Shown: one piece after another, positions 16,413 through 30,520 of the stretch
Numbering within the stretch: the stretch's first letter is position 1
Layout: each line of letters starts with the position of its first letter
From: Crocinitomicaceae bacterium
GTDB lineage: Bacteria > Bacteroidota > Bacteroidia > Flavobacteriales_D > Crocinitomicaceae
Reading direction: 5' to 3'
NCBI GenBank assembly: GCA_023957475.1
Contig: JAMLHA010000002.1
Coordinates: 96,465-160,464 of the forward strand
DNA length: 64,000 nucleotides
Notes under the pieces: generated by a model
The model's database searches: none
What the model saw: the letters and a program-made list of their open reading frames with translations, nothing else
Told to the model about the DNA's origin: nothing
Position numbers and translations under genes: made by a program

Positions 16413-17885
16413 TTAACGAATACTGTAATTAGGAGCTTCTCTACTAATGGTTACGTCATGTGGATGAGATTCTCGCATTCCAGCACTAGTGATTCTTACA
16501 AATTTAGCTCCTTTTAATTTAGCAATCGATGGAGCACCGCAATACCCCATACCAGCACGAAGTCCACCAATAATTTGATGCATTACTTCAAATAAATTTC
16601 CTTTGTAAGGCACGCGTCCAGAGATACCTTCTGGTACTAATTTCTTAATGTCATCTTCAGCGTCTTGAAAATACCTGTCTTTAGAACCTTTTTGCATTGC
16701 TTCTAAAGATCCCATACCTCTATAAGATTTGTATTTTCTTCCTTCAAATATGATTGTTTCGCCTGGAGATTCTTCAACACCAGCTAACATGGAACCAACC
16801 ATAACAGTGTCAGCTCCAGCAGCTATAGCTTTTACAATATCCCCCGTGTATCGAATTCCACCATCGGCAATAACGGGTACTCCAGAGCCTTCAATTGCTT
16901 TAGCAACATCGTTAACAGCAGATAGTTGAGGAACACCAACACCAGCAATTATTCGAGTTGTACAAATTGATCCAGGCCCGATACCTACTTTTACAGCATC
17001 AGCTCCAGCTTCTACTAAGTATTTTGCTGCTTCTGCAGTTGCAATATTTCCTACAATTACGTCCAATTGAGGGTATTTTGCTTTAACTTCTTTTAATTTA
17101 TCTACAACACCTCTTGTATGTCCATGAGCAGTATCGATCACAATTGCATCAACACCTGCATCATAAAGCGCATCAACTCGTTGAATAGTATCGTGTGTAA
17201 CTCCAACAGCTGCTGCTACTCTTAATCTCCCAAATGTGTCTTTACAAGAGTTTGGATGTGTTTTTACTTTAATAATATCACGGTATGTAATTAACCCGAT
17301 TAATTTATTGTTTGAGTCAACTACAGGTAATTTTTCTATTTTATTTTCTTGCAAAACAATTTCAGCAACCCCTAAATCTGTTTCTTCTTTTGTTGTGACA
17401 ATGTTGTCTCTTGTCATAACTTCAGTAATAGGACGTCTATTGTCTTTTTCAAATCGTAAATCTCTATTGGTTACAATACCTTTTAAGATGCCGTTTGAAT
17501 CAATTACAGGGATGCCACCTATTTTATATTCCTTCATTAAATTTAATGCGTCACCAACCGTACGATTTTCATCCAATGTTACAGGATCTAAAATCATGCC
17601 ACTTTCAGAACGTTTTACTTTTCTAACTTCTAAAGCTTGTGCTTCAATCGACATGTTTTTATGTATGACACCAATCCCACCTTGTTGAGCAATAGCAATT
17701 GCTAATTGAGATTCTGTAACAGTATCCATGGCCGCAGAAACAATGGGTGAAAAAACCTCAATATTTCTTGTGAATTTACTTTTTAACTGAACTTCTCTAG
17801 GTAATACTTCTGAATAGGCAGGAACCAATAAAACATCATCGTATGTTAATCCTTCCTGTATGTTTGTGACGTTTGAAAGAGACAT
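16413..17885 (-). CDS. guaB: IMP dehydrogenase
   Basis: Oxidises IMP to XMP with NAD+, the committed step to guanine nucleotides. 490 residues: a TIM barrel interrupted near residues 95-205 by two CBS repeats ([13 protein letters not shown] marks one). The catalytic Cys sits in [15 protein letters not shown], the dinucleotide/phosphate loops are [10 protein letters not shown] and MVGSMLAG, and the Arg flap is [19 protein letters not shown]. The start follows the -7 box at 17917-17924 by about 32 bases. Confidence 0.97.
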   Translation of the reverse strand: MSLSNVTNIQEGLTYDDVLLVPAYSEVLPREVQLKSKFTRNIEVFSPIVSAAMDTVTESQLAIAIAQQGGIGVIHKNMSIEAQALEVRKVKRSESGMILDPVTLDENRTVGDALNLMKEYKIGGIPVIDSNGILKGIVTNRDLRFEKDNRRPITEVMTRDNIVTTKEETDLGVAEIVLQENKIEKLPVVDSNNKLIGLITYRDIIKVKTHPNSCKDTFGRLRVAAAVGVTHDTIQRVDALYDAGVDAIVIDTAHGHTRGVVDKLKEVKAKYPQLDVIVGNIATAEAAKYLVEAGADAVKVGIGPGSICTTRIIAGVGVPQLSAVNDVAKAIEGSGVPVIADGGIRYTGDIVKAIAAGADTVMVGSMLAGVEESPGETIIFEGRKYKSYRGMGSLEAMQKGSKDRYFQDAEDDIKKLVPEGISGRVPYKGNLFEVMHQIIGGLRAGMGYCGAPSIAKLKGAKFVRITSAGMRESHPHDVTISREAPNYSIR

Positions 17886-17916
17886 TTGAACTTATTTTTT
17901 ATAAATAAAATTCTTG

Positions 17917-17924
17917 CAAAATTA
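17917..17924 (-). promoter_or_regulatory. -7 promoter element of guaB
   Basis: On the minus strand this reads TAATTTTG, matching TAnnTTTG, about 32 bases before the guaB start. The gap upstream to the hydrolase gene is 122 bases, so the promoter lies in the only place available. Confidence 0.45.
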
Positions 17925-18007
17925 AGTATAAAAAATCAATTAAACATGAGTTAAACACATTTTTTAACGCATTATTAACGAAATAATCATCGATAAGAAC
18001 AATTTAT

Positions 18008-19402
18008 CTAGTTTTTTACTTGTAAAATCCAATTTTTCACGAATTCAAGAAAATCGGGTGACAATGTTTCTTCAATTAACTGATATTCTGAGGGAGAACC
18101 ACTTTTTGCAGTTTGAAATAGATGATTGAGACCAGGGAAAACATGTACAGTATTGTTTTTACCGTTGATTAAAATCTGTTGCATGGGTTGTAGATTTGCT
18201 CTTACTGATACTTGTAAATCCTTCTCGCCAAATAAAGCCAGTGTCGGACAATTTACTTTTTCTAGATATTCTTGTGGTGAAATAAGTAAAAAGGTTTTCA
18301 TCCATTCATTTGTCATTGTGTAAGCTGTTTGACGTGCTAGTGTTTTTGCAGTTGTAGATTTGGGGACAGTGATATTTAGCTCCCGAATCCATCGTTCTAT
18401 TTTCAAGGCTAATTCCTGAGTTAAATTTGGATTGGTAGAATTAGAAACAATGTATTCTATAATTTGTTTGTTCAAAACAGTTTCCTTTTCTATATCCTTT
18501 TCATCTTCTTCCGACGCTCTTGCTATTAATTCCTGTTGATCTGGAATGATGATACTACCAGGAACACTTGGACCAGCCATTAGAACAATGAATTTTACAG
18601 CTGAATTTCTAGTTGCAATAATGGGGGCAATTAAACCTCCCTCGCTGTGGCCTATGATTCCAATATGCGATTTATCAACTCCTTTTTGTTTGCTTAGGAA
18701 GTTAAAAACAGCTTCGGCATCATCTGCAAAATCAAATGTAGATGCTTTGGTGAAATCACCCGTTGATTTTCCAACTCCTCGGTCGTCATACCTAAGTACA
18801 GCTATTCCATTTCGAGTTAAATAATCAGCCAAAACCCAAAATGGTTTGTGGTTCATAATTTCCTCATCTCTGTTCTGTTGACCACTTCCAGAAATCAAAA
18901 TAACAGCAGGATGAGTCCCTTTTGTAAAAGGCGTAGTGAGCGTTCCTACTAGTTTTACAGTTTCGTTTTTCGTTTTTATTTTTACTTCTTTTTCTTTGTA
19001 AGGAAATGGCGCTTGTGGTATTTGAGGTCTTTTTGGGGTAGTTAACTCCCCAGAATAACGAGAAAGAATTAAAGGTAAATCAAACCCATTTTGATGAAAG
19101 ATTCCATGTATTTCATCATTTTTAAACTTACCATTGTAAATAGCACCCATTAAAGGGAAATCAATTAATATAGAATCATTTTCTATAATAGTAGTTTTGT
19201 TTGCTGATATTCCAAATGTGTTTTGATCAGGGCTATCTAATTTTGTTATATATATATTGTCGTGCTCATTAATATGTAATGCAATCCTTAGTTCTATTCC
19301 AGATATTTTTATTTTACCTAACCAATCACCTATAAATTGATTCGTTTGACAAGATGCATTTAAAGAAGATACAATAGCTATAAATAGGATCAAATATTTC
19401 AT
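18008..19402 (-). CDS. Secreted alpha/beta-hydrolase (dienelactone-hydrolase/prolyl-peptidase-like)
   Basis: 464 residues. The first 19 residues form a signal peptide (IAIVSSLNASC could also be a lipobox). Residues about 20-120 form a beta-rich N-terminal domain of unknown role. The alpha/beta hydrolase begins near 140: LISGSGQQNRDEE oxyanion region, YDDRGVGKSTGDF, nucleophile Ser in GHSEGG near 253, acid in ALFGEKDLQV near 388, and His in FPGLNHLFQ near 426. It probably acts in the periplasm on an ester or peptide. The DRGVGKS and SGSGQQNRDE motifs are shared by a broad Bacteroidetes family without a defined substrate. Confidence 0.8.
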   Translation of the reverse strand: MKYLILFIAIVSSLNASCQTNQFIGDWLGKIKISGIELRIALHINEHDNIYITKLDSPDQNTFGISANKTTIIENDSILIDFPLMGAIYNGKFKNDEIHGIFHQNGFDLPLILSRYSGELTTPKRPQIPQAPFPYKEKEVKIKTKNETVKLVGTLTTPFTKGTHPAVILISGSGQQNRDEEIMNHKPFWVLADYLTRNGIAVLRYDDRGVGKSTGDFTKASTFDFADDAEAVFNFLSKQKGVDKSHIGIIGHSEGGLIAPIIATRNSAVKFIVLMAGPSVPGSIIIPDQQELIARASEEDEKDIEKETVLNKQIIEYIVSNSTNPNLTQELALKIERWIRELNITVPKSTTAKTLARQTAYTMTNEWMKTFLLISPQEYLEKVNCPTLALFGEKDLQVSVRANLQPMQQILINGKNNTVHVFPGLNHLFQTAKSGSPSEYQLIEETLSPDFLEFVKNWILQVKN

Positions 19403-20821
19403 ATCGGTTGATTTTATTGAATTACAAATGTATTAAATAAATAGACAAATGATTGTTTAAGAGAGTAGATACGATGAAATAAATTTTTTTTCAAAAAAAA
19501 CTTTAAGCGGATGATTACTCCCACCAATGAAAAAGAGCAAATAACAAGTTCTGACTTTACCTCAGGGCAAAACAATCAATGGTAATGATGCAAAAACGAG
19601 ATAAAGAATCAAAGCTTGAGACGATCACGCTGAGATGCTACAAACACAATAGTTGATAATAGCTGCATTAAAAGATCGCAGAAAGGATAATAATCACCAT
19701 TGGGATAACCGATAATCATCAATAACCACAAAATGACATCGAAGAGTACGAAAAGAAAAATATGTTAAACGACATGTTAAATATACAGCCACATTGAACA
19801 TAAGAATTTCTTCAACAACACTGGTATAATCCAAAATCCACTATTGAGAGAGACGCAGCGCACAGACGGTGGTAGACATCGCAGATGATCAAACGCCGAT
19901 ACGATAACCAGCAATAATGTAATAAGGCTGGAAACCAGAGTGCGGTCAAATATGAGTGCAATAACTGAATCGTTAAATAACCGGAAAAAGCGCCGTGGTA
20001 AACCGCACGACTTACGCCGCGCCGATATTGCCTGAATTGATATGATCAAATACAAAGGTGAATTTATCGGAACAGACGACAACACACATAAAAACCCGGA
20101 AGTGATCTTGAAGAAACACCACCAGGTCCCGGCAGTTGTAGGCAAACCAAGTTACATGAACTACAAGGTTGTAATTGAAGAACATCAGGCTGCCAATCTT
20201 CGGCGGCTACCGCCGCACAATATGAGTATAGAATCACGGCACTGAGCAAACCGGGACGCTGGACACATAAGATCGATAATCGGTTAATAAACTGTAATAC
20301 AAGAGCTAATAGTAATAGATATAACCGTTCGACGTTAATTTTTAGCCCACCAAATATACTGGCACTCCCGCCAATGAGTGGGTGGAACCAACAAAATAGA
20401 TGTCCTGTAGCTAGTAATAGAGCACCACTGATAACAGAATAGTGGTAGGCCTAAATTCAAGCCAACTACTACAAGTAGAGTAAAGAGTGAGCAGAGGCGA
20501 GGTAAAGACATTAAAAATCTCTTCATTCATCATCTTTAAAATTCAAATTGTATATTGTATCAGCTCAGCCGCTGACACTGCCCGCACTATAAATATCGGT
20601 CTGACCTGATATCCTCCACTTACAAGTAAAGAGTGTAGAGTTAAGAGTACAGGAAAGTCTGAACTCCTCACTCAGGACACAAAACAAAAAAAAGGGTTTT
20701 ACTAATTAGATTTAGTAGGCTTAACAATAAAAGTTCATTGACATATTGGAATTGATTGGAGCAGAAAGAATCAATCAAGAAGAAATAGAATAACGAGAGT
20801 TATAATTATGTAAAAAAGGTT
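19403..20821. other. 1.4 kb gene-free segment before the 23S gene, compositionally unlike its flanks
   Basis: No intact gene, no 16S rRNA motif and no tRNA cloverleaf was found. The left part (19500-19900) is rich in A/C; 19900-20300 is clearly richer in G+C than neighbouring genes. At about 20042-20290 one frame followed by a shift reads as a plausible protein remnant (KYKGEFIGTDDNTH, then AAQYEYRITALSKPGRW), so a decayed gene is possible. The last 150 bases (GTTCATTGACATATTGG onward) resemble the usual Bacteroidetes leader just before 23S. The segment occupies the place where 16S, tRNA-Ile and tRNA-Ala would be expected. Confidence 0.55.
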
Positions 20822-20822
20822 T

Positions 20823-23645
<2,823 letters not shown>

Positions 23646-23702
23646 ACCTTTACTTGATTGTTTAAAATCTTTTTGCTCCGATCGTCCGATATAAGACATT
23701 TT

Positions 23703-23766
23703 TTAGTTCAGAGTTTAGAGTTTAGAGTTCAGAGTTTCTGCACTCATCACTCCTAACTCATAACTA
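23703..23766. repeat. AGAGTTT tandem motif in the 23S-5S spacer
   Basis: The spacer contains TTCAGAGTTTAGAGTTTAGA-type units four times and then the roughly complementary ACTCCTAACTCATAACT. Such arms could pair and bring the rRNA ends together for processing. Related AGAGTTAAGAGT strings occur near 20630. Pairing is inference. Confidence 0.4.
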
Positions 23767-23774
23767 GTATGATT

Positions 23775-23886
<112 letters not shown>

Positions 23887-23892
23887 TTTTTA

Positions 23893-23927
23893 AAAAGAGG
23901 TTGTTCAATTTGGACAACCTCTTTTTT
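23893..23927 (+). terminator. Intrinsic terminator of the rRNA unit
   Basis: AAAAGAGGTTGT pairs with ACAACCTCTTTT around a short loop, followed by a T-run (CTTTTTTG). A near copy of the hairpin (AAGAGGTTGTCA/TGACAACCTCTT) terminates the gene at 52572. Confidence 0.85.
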
Positions 23928-23976
23928 GTTTTATATGTCCCGTCCTAACATAGCGTTACACTAAAAAAGTAATGTT

Positions 23977-24405
23977 ATGGAAAGTTTTGAGAACAAGTAC
24001 GTTAAACGTACACAGAGGGATTACAGCATGCCCTTTAAGTTAGCTGTTATTAAAGAAGTTCAATCAGGAGAGATTGGCATTAACGCTGCTATGCGTAAGT
24101 ATGGTATTCAAGGTCGTGATACTATTCGTACTTGGATAAGAAAATATAGTATATTTGATGATGATAACACATCAAAGTTAAATTCTATGAAGACTCCGCA
24201 ACAACGCATAAAAGAGCTGAGCAACAAGTACGTCGTTTAAAGCATGAGAAAGAGTTTTAGAGGGTGCCTTACTGAGACAGAAGACAAAGCCGCCATCCTC
24301 TACAAGGTAATTGAGTTAGCTGAAAAAGAATATTTAATTCCAATAAGAAAAAACTCCTTACCCGATCAGTCCAAAAAATTAGCAAAGAAAGGGAAAAACC
24401 AATAA
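23977..24405 (+). pseudogene. IS3-family orfA (HTH transposase subunit), frameshifted
   Basis: The first 87 codons are open: YSMPFKLAVIKEVQSGEIG, then NAAMRKYGIQGRDTIRTWIRKY, which is the helix-turn-helix that binds the IS ends. After about 24222 a frameshift ends the frame at 24240. In the next frame the expected coiled-coil continues (EQQVRRLKHEKEF), and a lost T near 24256 shifts again to LEGALLRQKTKAAILYKVI and EKEYLIPIRKNS, ending at 24405. An intact OrfA would have about 140 residues. Confidence 0.8.
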
Positions 24406-25264
24406 ATTATCTTTGTGGATTGGTCGGGATAAACAGACAGTATTATTACCGTAGTTTTTGGATTAAAAGAAAAAAATACAGAAAGTAAAACTAAGTTATA
24501 TCGCTTACTAATGACGTTCGCAGTAAGATGCCTCGCATAGGAACTCAAAGCTCTTACTTCCTATTAAGAGAGCCTTTACAAGAGATGCACATCGGTAGAG
24601 ATAAGCTGTTTAAAATTCTAAAAGCAAACAACACGCTTATACAACCAAAGAAGTTATCGAATAACAACAACTCGCATCATCGTTTTTGGCAAAACACAAG
24701 AACTTAGTTGAAGACCTTGTTATAAAACGACCTGAGCAAGTCTGGGTATCTGATATAACTTACCTTAAAGTGATAAAAACTGTTACTTAGCATTGATAAC
24801 AGATGCTTACTCTAAGAAGATAATGGGATATGATGTCTCTAATAGTCTTGCAACCACCGGTACGTTAAGAAAACTTTTTAAAATGGCTGTTAAAAACAGA
24901 ATGTATAAAGATAAACTAATACACCATTCTGATAGGGGAATACAATATTGTAGTGATAATCATCGTTAAAGCTTTAAGTAAAGCAAATATAACACCCAGT
25001 ATGACTGAGAAGTACGATCCTTATGCGAATGCGGTTGCTGAACGAATAAACGGTATTCTAAAGCAAGAGTTTTTTCTTGAAGAATACAATATAGACTTGT
25101 CTATGATGAAGAAGGTGGTTAAAGATGCAGTGAGTATTTATAATGATTATAGACCTCATTATTCATGTCATATGAACACACCAAATAAGATGCATAGACA
25201 AAGAAAAATAAATATGAGAACGTATAAAAAAATTAAGCTGGAGGAACTAGTTCCTCCAGCTTAA
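24396..25264 (+). pseudogene. IS3-family orfB (DDE integrase), multiple frameshifts and stops
   Basis: The remnant starts in the -1 frame at an A-rich slip site (GGGAAAAAC) with NYLCGLVGINRQYYYRSFW, the usual OrfB opening. Fragments spread over several frames include EPLQEMHIGRDKLFKIL, WVSDITYLK (first Asp), ITDAYSKKIMGYDVS, HHSDRGIQY (second Asp) and NAVAERINGILKQEF (Glu). So all three DDE residues survive but on separate pieces. The longest intact piece covers 24953-25264. Inactive. Confidence 0.85.
25233..25264. repeat. 32-base perfect palindrome at the 3' end of the insertion sequence
   Basis: The left arm TTAAGCTGGAGGAACT is followed at once by its exact reverse complement. It encodes the last codons of orfB (KLEELVPPA) and its stop. 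As RNA it would form a 14-16 bp stem followed by an A/T stretch, so it may end the transposase transcript or block read-through. Confidence 0.85.
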
Positions 25265-25301
25265 TAAAAATGTTTAAATTTGTAGTATAAACTTGTAACG
25301 C

Positions 25302-25754
25302 TTATTTAGGACTACACAATAAACTTTTTTGTGTGTTAATAAGGTTAATTTTAAATATTCGTTCGTTGTGTTCTCCTAAATAGATTTCAATCTTTATTGT
25401 ATTTTCAGGTAATAAAGATTCAGCTACTTGTGGCCACTCTATAAAGCAATAAGCACCATCAGAGAGCATTTCTTCCATACCTATATCGTATATTTCTTCG
25501 GTGTCTTGAATGCGGTATAAATCAAAGTGGTATATTTTTCCAAAAACAGAACTGTTATAGGTGTTAACAAGCGAATAAGTTGGAGAACCATTGGGTTGCT
25601 CTATTCCCATTTGTCGCAATACTTCTTGTATGAATGTTGTTTTACCAGTTCCCATTTCTGCTTCGAAAATAAAAACTTTATGATTCTTAAATTTTTCTAA
25701 GAACAACGATGCATATTTAGGTAATTCTTCAATGTTGGATACAATATACTGCAT
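25302..25754 (-). CDS. tsaE: TsaE, tRNA threonylcarbamoyladenosine biosynthesis ATPase
   Basis: Small P-loop ATPase that works with TsaB/TsaD in t6A37 modification of tRNA. 150 residues with Walker A in FEAEMGTGKTTFIQEVLRQ near residue 37, NGSPTYSLVNTY, YHFDLYRI and FIEWPQ near 106, all typical. The last four codons plus stop (CSPK*) lie inside the right inverted repeat of the adjacent insertion sequence, so the IS rewrote the C-terminal tail. The catalytic body is complete, so it should still work. The start is 3 bases from the pfkA stop: an operon. Confidence 0.9.
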   Translation of the reverse strand: MQYIVSNIEELPKYASLFLEKFKNHKVFIFEAEMGTGKTTFIQEVLRQMGIEQPNGSPTYSLVNTYNSSVFGKIYHFDLYRIQDTEEIYDIGMEEMLSDGAYCFIEWPQVAESLLPENTIKIEIYLGEHNERIFKINLINTQKSLLCSPK

Positions 25755-25757
25755 GGT

Positions 25758-26732
25758 TTATTTTTTCGTCCTTAATTGTTCTATGACCTCTAATTTTGAT
25801 GCATTGGGTGCACCTGACTTCTGTGTGGCATAATCAATCGGTTGTGTGATAATTTTACCCCCTTTTGTAGCAATGTATAAATTGGTTTGGTTTTCTACTA
25901 ATAATTCTACAGCCTTTATTCCCATTCTTGAGGCAATTATTCGATCGTATGCAGATGGATTTCCGCCTCTTTGTAAATGACCTAAAACGGTTGTTCTTAA
26001 ATCATAATCAGGTAAAAAAGGCTTAACTTTTTTCATAATTGTTAGTGCATCACCAGCATCATCTCCTTCGGCAACAATAATGATTGAACCTCTTTTCCCT
26101 TTATTAAATTCTTTAATGTTTTCAACCAATGCTTGAATATCAGTAACTTCTTCAGGTATTAAAACCGATTCAGCTCCAGATGCAATTGCTGCATTTAATG
26201 CTATAAAGCCTGAATCTCTTCCCATCACTTCAACAAAGAAAACACGTTTATGGCTACTTGCTGTATCTCTGATTTTATCTACAGCTTCTATAACTGTGTT
26301 TACAGCAGTATCGTAACCGATTGTATGATCTGTACCAAAAATATCATTGTCTATTGTACCAGGAATACCAATAATAGGAACGTTAAATTCATCACCAAAT
26401 ATTTTAGCGCCTGTTAGTGAGCCATTTCCTCCAATAACAATCATTCCTTCTACTGCTAATTGCTGCAGGTATTCAAAAGCTTGTTTTCTACCTTCTTTTG
26501 TTTGGAATTCTTTGCTTCTTGCAGAACCAAGTATTGTACCGCCTTTTTGAATAATATTGTTTACATCATCGTAATTTAAGTTTGTACTCCTTTGTTTTAT
26601 TAAACCATCAAATCCATCTAAAATCCCAATACATTCCATGTTTTGATTTAAACAATACTTTGTGATAGCTCGAATACAAGCATTCATTCCTGGAGCATCT
26701 CCACCTGATGTTAGAACAGCAATTTTCTTCAT
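25758..26732 (-). CDS. pfkA: 6-phosphofructokinase
   Basis: Phosphorylates fructose-6-phosphate with ATP in glycolysis. 324 residues. VLTSGGDAPGMNACIRA forms the ATP site (GGDAPG type, ATP-dependent), GTIDNDIFGTDHTIGYDTA carries the catalytic Asp, EVMGRDSGFIAL and LGHLQRGGNPSAYDR match the bacterial Pfk. It is followed by tsaE in the same unit. Confidence 0.95.
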   Translation of the reverse strand: MKKIAVLTSGGDAPGMNACIRAITKYCLNQNMECIGILDGFDGLIKQRSTNLNYDDVNNIIQKGGTILGSARSKEFQTKEGRKQAFEYLQQLAVEGMIVIGGNGSLTGAKIFGDEFNVPIIGIPGTIDNDIFGTDHTIGYDTAVNTVIEAVDKIRDTASSHKRVFFVEVMGRDSGFIALNAAIASGAESVLIPEEVTDIQALVENIKEFNKGKRGSIIIVAEGDDAGDALTIMKKVKPFLPDYDLRTTVLGHLQRGGNPSAYDRIIASRMGIKAVELLVENQTNLYIATKGGKIITQPIDYATQKSGAPNASKLEVIEQLRTKK

Positions 26733-26761
26733 ATTATAAAATTACAAGAAATTTTTAAAAT

Positions 26762-26795
26762 AAAAAAGCCTGTCTTTAAAATAAAAACAGGCTTT
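26762..26795 (-). terminator. Intrinsic terminator of gyrB
   Basis: On the minus strand AAGCCTGT and ACAGGCTT form an 8 bp stem followed by TTTTTTA. It lies between the gyrB stop and the pfkA start. Confidence 0.85.
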
Positions 26796-26813
26796 GTGTA
26801 TCATAAATTACAA

Positions 26814-28796
<1,983 letters not shown>

Positions 28797-28808
28797 TTAT
28801 ATAGCTTG

Positions 28809-28816
28809 CAAATTTA
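28809..28816 (-). promoter_or_regulatory. -7 promoter element of gyrB
   Basis: The minus strand reads TAAATTTG, a TAnnTTTG match about 40 bases before the gyrB start. No -33 TTG is evident. Confidence 0.4.
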
Positions 28817-28934
28817 AGAAATTAAAGGAGTATAAAGTAGTAAAATTGATGAATCAATTCAATACTTATCAACAAATAATTAACGATTTCCGTATAAATG
28901 AAAAAATACGTGGGTTTTTAGCGAAAGGTTTTGC

Positions 28935-30263
28935 TTAGGTTTTTTTTGTTACTCGTTTTAAAACTAAATAACCTAAAACTCCTCCTATAATTGAAGCTGA
29001 AAAAATACCTATTTTTGCTTGCATAACGTATTCTTCATGTGTGAAAGCTAAAGAGGTTACAAACAACGACATAGTAAAGCCAATTGATGCCAATAAGCCC
29101 AATCCGAATAGATTTTTTAGGTTCATTCCTGTTGGAAATTGTGCAATTTTTAATTTAGCACTTAACCATGTAAAACCAAATACTCCAATAACCTTGCCAA
29201 AAAGGAGTCCAAACGCAACTCCTATCATTACGTTGGTATTGAATAAAACATCAAAGTTTATATCCAAAATATTAACTCCAGCATTTGCAATGGCAAAAAT
29301 GGGTAGAATTAAAAATGTAATGGCCGGATGCATGGCGTGTTCCAATTTCTGAAGCGGTGGTATCGCTTTATTGGTATCTTTTTTTAAATTATCCAATACT
29401 TCTAATTGTTCATTTGTGAGCGTTGGTATTGTGTCTTTTGGATCTATTTTCTTAAAGCTATTTAAATGTTCTTGTAGTTTTTCGATATAGGACTCTTCCT
29501 TAAGTTTTACATCGGAAGGAATGATAAATGCAGCTAAAACAGCAGATATCGTAGCGTGAACTCCTGATAATAAAAATGAAGTCCAAACCCCACAAATACC
29601 CAGAATGGCATAAAACCAAACACTTCTTACCCCTGTCTTTTTACCTAAGTACATGATTAAAAGAATAATAACTCCAATCGATAAATTAAAAATTGAAATG
29701 TCTGATGTGTAAAATAAAGCGATAACCAATACAGCTCCTAAGTCATCAACAATGGCTAATGCTGTTAGAAATACTTTTAGAGGTAATGGAATGCGATCTC
29801 CTAATAAGTAAAGTACACCAAGCGCAATAGCAATATCTGTGGCCATTGGAATTCCCCACCCACTGTGTACTTCTCCAACTGGATTTAGGCTAAAATAAAT
29901 GAATGCTGGTACAATCATTCCACCAATTGCAGCAATAATAGGAAGCAATGCTTTACGGGGATTAGCTAATTCACCAGCAACAAATTCACGTTTTAATTCG
30001 AGTCCAACCACAAAAAAGAAAATAGACATTAAACCATCATTGATCCAATGTAGAATGTCGTGCTCAAGATAGGTCGTACCGTTGAAATAGAAACCAAACT
30101 TGTATTCTAAAAGTTCAAAATAATAGTTTGACCAAGGTGAATTAGCAAGAAAAAGTGCTATTATAACACTGATTCCTAAAACTAAACCACCTGATTTTTC
30201 TTGTTGAATGAATTTCTGTAAAGGTGCAACTACTTTTTCTATTGGAGTTTTATCTTTTGTCAT
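28935..30263 (-). CDS. nhaA: Na+/H+ antiporter NhaA
   Basis: Inner-membrane sodium/proton antiporter for pH and sodium homeostasis. About 442 residues with 11-12 hydrophobic helices. MATDIAIALGVLYLLG and ALAIVDDLGAVLVIALFYT carry the transport Asp residues; GLELKREFVAGEL near residue 70 is the family opener. The loop around residues 265-300 (LKEESYIEKLQEHLNSF) is longer than in E. coli. I set the start at 30263 (MTKDKTPIE); an upstream ATG at 30320 would add 19 residues but has a promoter box inside it. Confidence 0.93.
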   Translation of the reverse strand: MTKDKTPIEKVVAPLQKFIQQEKSGGLVLGISVIIALFLANSPWSNYYFELLEYKFGFYFNGTTYLEHDILHWINDGLMSIFFFVVGLELKREFVAGELANPRKALLPIIAAIGGMIVPAFIYFSLNPVGEVHSGWGIPMATDIAIALGVLYLLGDRIPLPLKVFLTALAIVDDLGAVLVIALFYTSDISIFNLSIGVIILLIMYLGKKTGVRSVWFYAILGICGVWTSFLLSGVHATISAVLAAFIIPSDVKLKEESYIEKLQEHLNSFKKIDPKDTIPTLTNEQLEVLDNLKKDTNKAIPPLQKLEHAMHPAITFLILPIFAIANAGVNILDINFDVLFNTNVMIGVAFGLLFGKVIGVFGFTWLSAKLKIAQFPTGMNLKNLFGLGLLASIGFTMSLFVTSLAFTHEEYVMQAKIGIFSASIIGGVLGYLVLKRVTKKT

Positions 30264-30290
30264 TTTGTAGTTAAAATTTTGTGTAAAACA

Positions 30291-30298
30291 CAAAGCTA
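30291..30298 (-). promoter_or_regulatory. -7 promoter element of nhaA
   Basis: The minus strand reads TAGCTTTG (TAnnTTTG), 27 bases before the ATG at 30263. Its position inside the longer reading frame supports the shorter NhaA start. Confidence 0.45.
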
Positions 30299-30520
30299 AT
30301 TGAAAAAAAACATTTATCACTTAAAACCCGTTGTTTTATTGTTAAAAAATATAAAAAATAACTTGTTAACCTTTGTGTTTTTACTAAAACCTGTATGTTT
30401 TCAAGTGCTAAGAATAGAATTTTATGCCCTTTATAGATGAATAAAAAGAATTCCTTTAGAATAATCTTTTTAATTCAGTTGAAAATATTAATTTCGCAAA
30501 CAGATCAAACTATAAAATCC

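Larger units (their letters stand above)
23936..25316 (+). mobile_element. Decayed IS3-family insertion sequence
   Basis: About 1.38 kb bounded by imperfect inverted repeats. The left end reads TGTCCCGTCCTAACATAGCG; the right end, in reverse complement, reads TGTAGTCCTAAATAAGCG. They share TGT, GTCCTAA and AGCGTTAC with small gaps. Inside are remnants of orfA and orfB in the usual IS3 order with orfB in the -1 frame relative to orfA. Several frameshifts and stops mean it cannot encode its transposase. No clear target duplication is seen (TTATA on the left, CAATA on the right). It inserted between the rRNA terminator and the end of tsaE. Confidence 0.85.

Noticed and set aside
17236-17688. 150-codon open frame antisense to guaB
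   Set aside because: It overlaps guaB completely and its translation shows no domain.
19977-20040. HDLRR-like string (GKPHDLRRADIA) resembling the tyrosine-recombinase active site
   Set aside because: Only about a dozen residues, ended by a stop, with no other integrase motif nearby; too short to call an integrase remnant.
19777-20145. 122-codon minus-strand frame in the gene-free segment
   Set aside because: No recognisable domain, odd composition, no promoter; treated as chance.
19403-20822. 16S rRNA or tRNA genes
   Set aside because: Searched by eye for conserved 16S blocks and for tRNA-Ile/Ala sequences; none found.
30437-30520. Longer accC start at ATG 30437
   Set aside because: It adds 28 residues before the conserved KKVLIANRGE opener and they look non-coding in composition.
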